Source: Microbacterium sp. (GTDB lineage: Bacteria; Actinomycetota; Actinomycetes; Actinomycetales; Microbacteriaceae). From it: a stretch of DNA of 22,468 nucleotides. Within the stretch, counting starts at the first letter, position 1. Each line of letters opens with the position of its first letter. Below the pieces are notes generated by a model. That model was not told the DNA's origin. It saw only the letters and a list, made by a program, of their open reading frames with translations, and made no database searches. The stretch is from the NCBI GenBank assembly GCA_003524435.1, contig DQHP01000065.1:1-22468 (forward strand). The letters run 5' to 3'. Below are positions 21,810 to 22,468 of the stretch, one piece after another. Position numbers and translations under genes: made by a program.

Positions 21810-22352
21810 ATGGCAGATACCACCTCATCCCCGTCCGATGAGGCGACGCAGAACGCCGCACTGCAGAAGGCTGTCATCGTCGGCATGCAGCCGGGGCAGG
21901 CCGCGCGTGTTCTGCAAGAAGCTGCGCGCTACGCGACGCTTCTCAAGGCGCCGCTCGTGGTGGCGCATGTCGACGTCACGCGATTCGTCACGTACGAAGA
22001 TCCTGATGGATACGTGCACTCGGCTCCGATCGATTTGAATCTGGAAGCGGGTGTTGCGGAATTCGAAGAGGTTGAGGCCGCCGCGGGTCAGGCCCTGGCA
22101 GATAGTGGCCTCGTGTGGACCGCCCGGCAGCTGGTCGGAGACCCGGCCCTCGCGATGAAGCAGCTCGCGAACAAGCTCGACGCGCAGTTGATCGTCGTTG
22201 GCACTCGCAAGCGTGGCCTCGGCGAGTCGATCCGTGAGTTTTTCACCGGATCAGTCGCTGCGCGCCTTGCTCACCGCCAGCACCGCTCGGTGCTCGTTGT
22301 TCCTCTGGAAGAGGAAGTCCCCGACGACCAGTCTGAGATCTGGACCGAGTAG
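21810..22352 (+). CDS. Universal stress protein family protein
   Basis: 180 residues, one Usp domain (about 25-170) after a short polar N-terminus. KAVIVGMQPGQAARVLQEAARYATLLKAPLVVAHV is the first beta-alpha-beta unit, and LDAQLIVVGTRKRGLGESIREFFTGSVAARLAHRQHRSVLVVP is the C-terminal nucleotide-loop region. The ATP-binding Usp motif G-2x-G-9x-G(S/T) is altered: Lys replaces the second Gly and the loop is longer, though GSV is kept, so ATP binding is uncertain. The ATG at 21810 has AAGGGA 9 nt upstream; an in-frame ATG at 21762 would add 16 residues without a good site. Divergent from DUF3073. Role in stress or persistence is family-based only. Confidence 0.87.
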   Translation: MADTTSSPSDEATQNAALQKAVIVGMQPGQAARVLQEAARYATLLKAPLVVAHVDVTRFVTYEDPDGYVHSAPIDLNLEAGVAEFEEVEAAAGQALADSGLVWTARQLVGDPALAMKQLANKLDAQLIVVGTRKRGLGESIREFFTGSVAARLAHRQHRSVLVVPLEEEVPDDQSEIWTE

Positions 22353-22365
22353 CACGTCGCACGTT

Positions 22366-22448
22366 CGCCGAGCCCCCGTCTTGCTCTCGACCCCCCGTCT
22401 TATTTTTGCGATTACGGCGGGGGCTCGGCGGCGAGGCGGGGGCTCGAG
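22366..22448. repeat. Nested inverted repeat with doubled arms, after the Usp gene
   Basis: A perfect 13-bp inverted repeat CGCCGAGCCCCCG (22366-22378) / CGGGGGCTCGGCG (22418-22430) encloses 39 nt. Each arm is followed by a second similar unit 19 bp on: CGAGCCCCCGTCTT (22369) and CGACCCCCCGTCTT (22388) on the left, GGCGGGGGCTCG at 22416 and 22435 on the right. The centre is T-rich (CTTATTTTTGCG). It may end the Usp transcript, but the doubled layout is unlike an ordinary terminator. It starts 13 bp past the stop codon; the window ends soon after. Confidence 0.7.
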
Positions 22449-22468
22449 CTCCGGGGCGACGGCGGGCG

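Overview
High G+C sequence with actinobacterial features: DtxR/IdeR-type iron boxes, likely leaderless starts, HtaA-type haem surface protein, DUF3073, and an SCP2-like protein near purM/purF. Protein style and gene content suggest a Microbacteriaceae member, probably Microbacterium or close kin. That placement is inference from reading, not from a search. All recognised genes are intact except the first, which is cut by the window edge. I see no IS element, integrase, phage gene, rRNA, tRNA or CRISPR array.

Region 1 (1-7900) is mainly haem/iron acquisition. After the 3' end of an SCP2-like gene and a short repeat-bearing gap, hmuT-hmuU-hmuV lies on the minus strand (3471-477) with ATGA stop/start overlaps. 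Divergent from it is a very large HtaA-family surface protein (3633-6980), then a siderophore-interacting-protein-type flavin reductase (7067-7900). The divergent gap carries two sequences close to the DtxR/IdeR consensus, so the locus should be derepressed when iron is scarce.

Region 2 (7900-13172) is housekeeping: two small membrane proteins, an unrecognised 201-aa protein, then purM-purF followed closely by a CynX/NimT-like MFS exporter or permease. The 64-bp gap between the 201-aa gene and purM has a TAnnnT hexamer exactly 6 nt from the start codon on each side, which suggests divergent leaderless transcripts.

Region 3 (13209-21258) is a self-contained sugar module. A LacI-family regulator (plus strand) converges on a six-gene minus-strand operon: PMI-type cupin isomerase, DUF4432 mutarotase-like protein, RbsA-type ATPase, two RbsC-type permeases and a lipoprotein binding protein. 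Four junctions overlap by ATGA and one abuts exactly. The same odd-length palindrome (TGGTTCA-W-TGAACCA) sits at the operon promoter and at the lacI promoter. This links regulator and operon from sequence alone. The sugar is unknown, and no kinase or aldolase is present.

Region 4 (21296-22468) holds DUF3073 with a strong terminator, a second similar terminator, a universal stress protein, and a nested inverted-repeat structure at the window end. SCP2, purM/purF and DUF3073 are usually close neighbours in actinobacteria. Here the haem block and the sugar block lie between them, which suggests two cargo modules inserted into an old purine neighbourhood.
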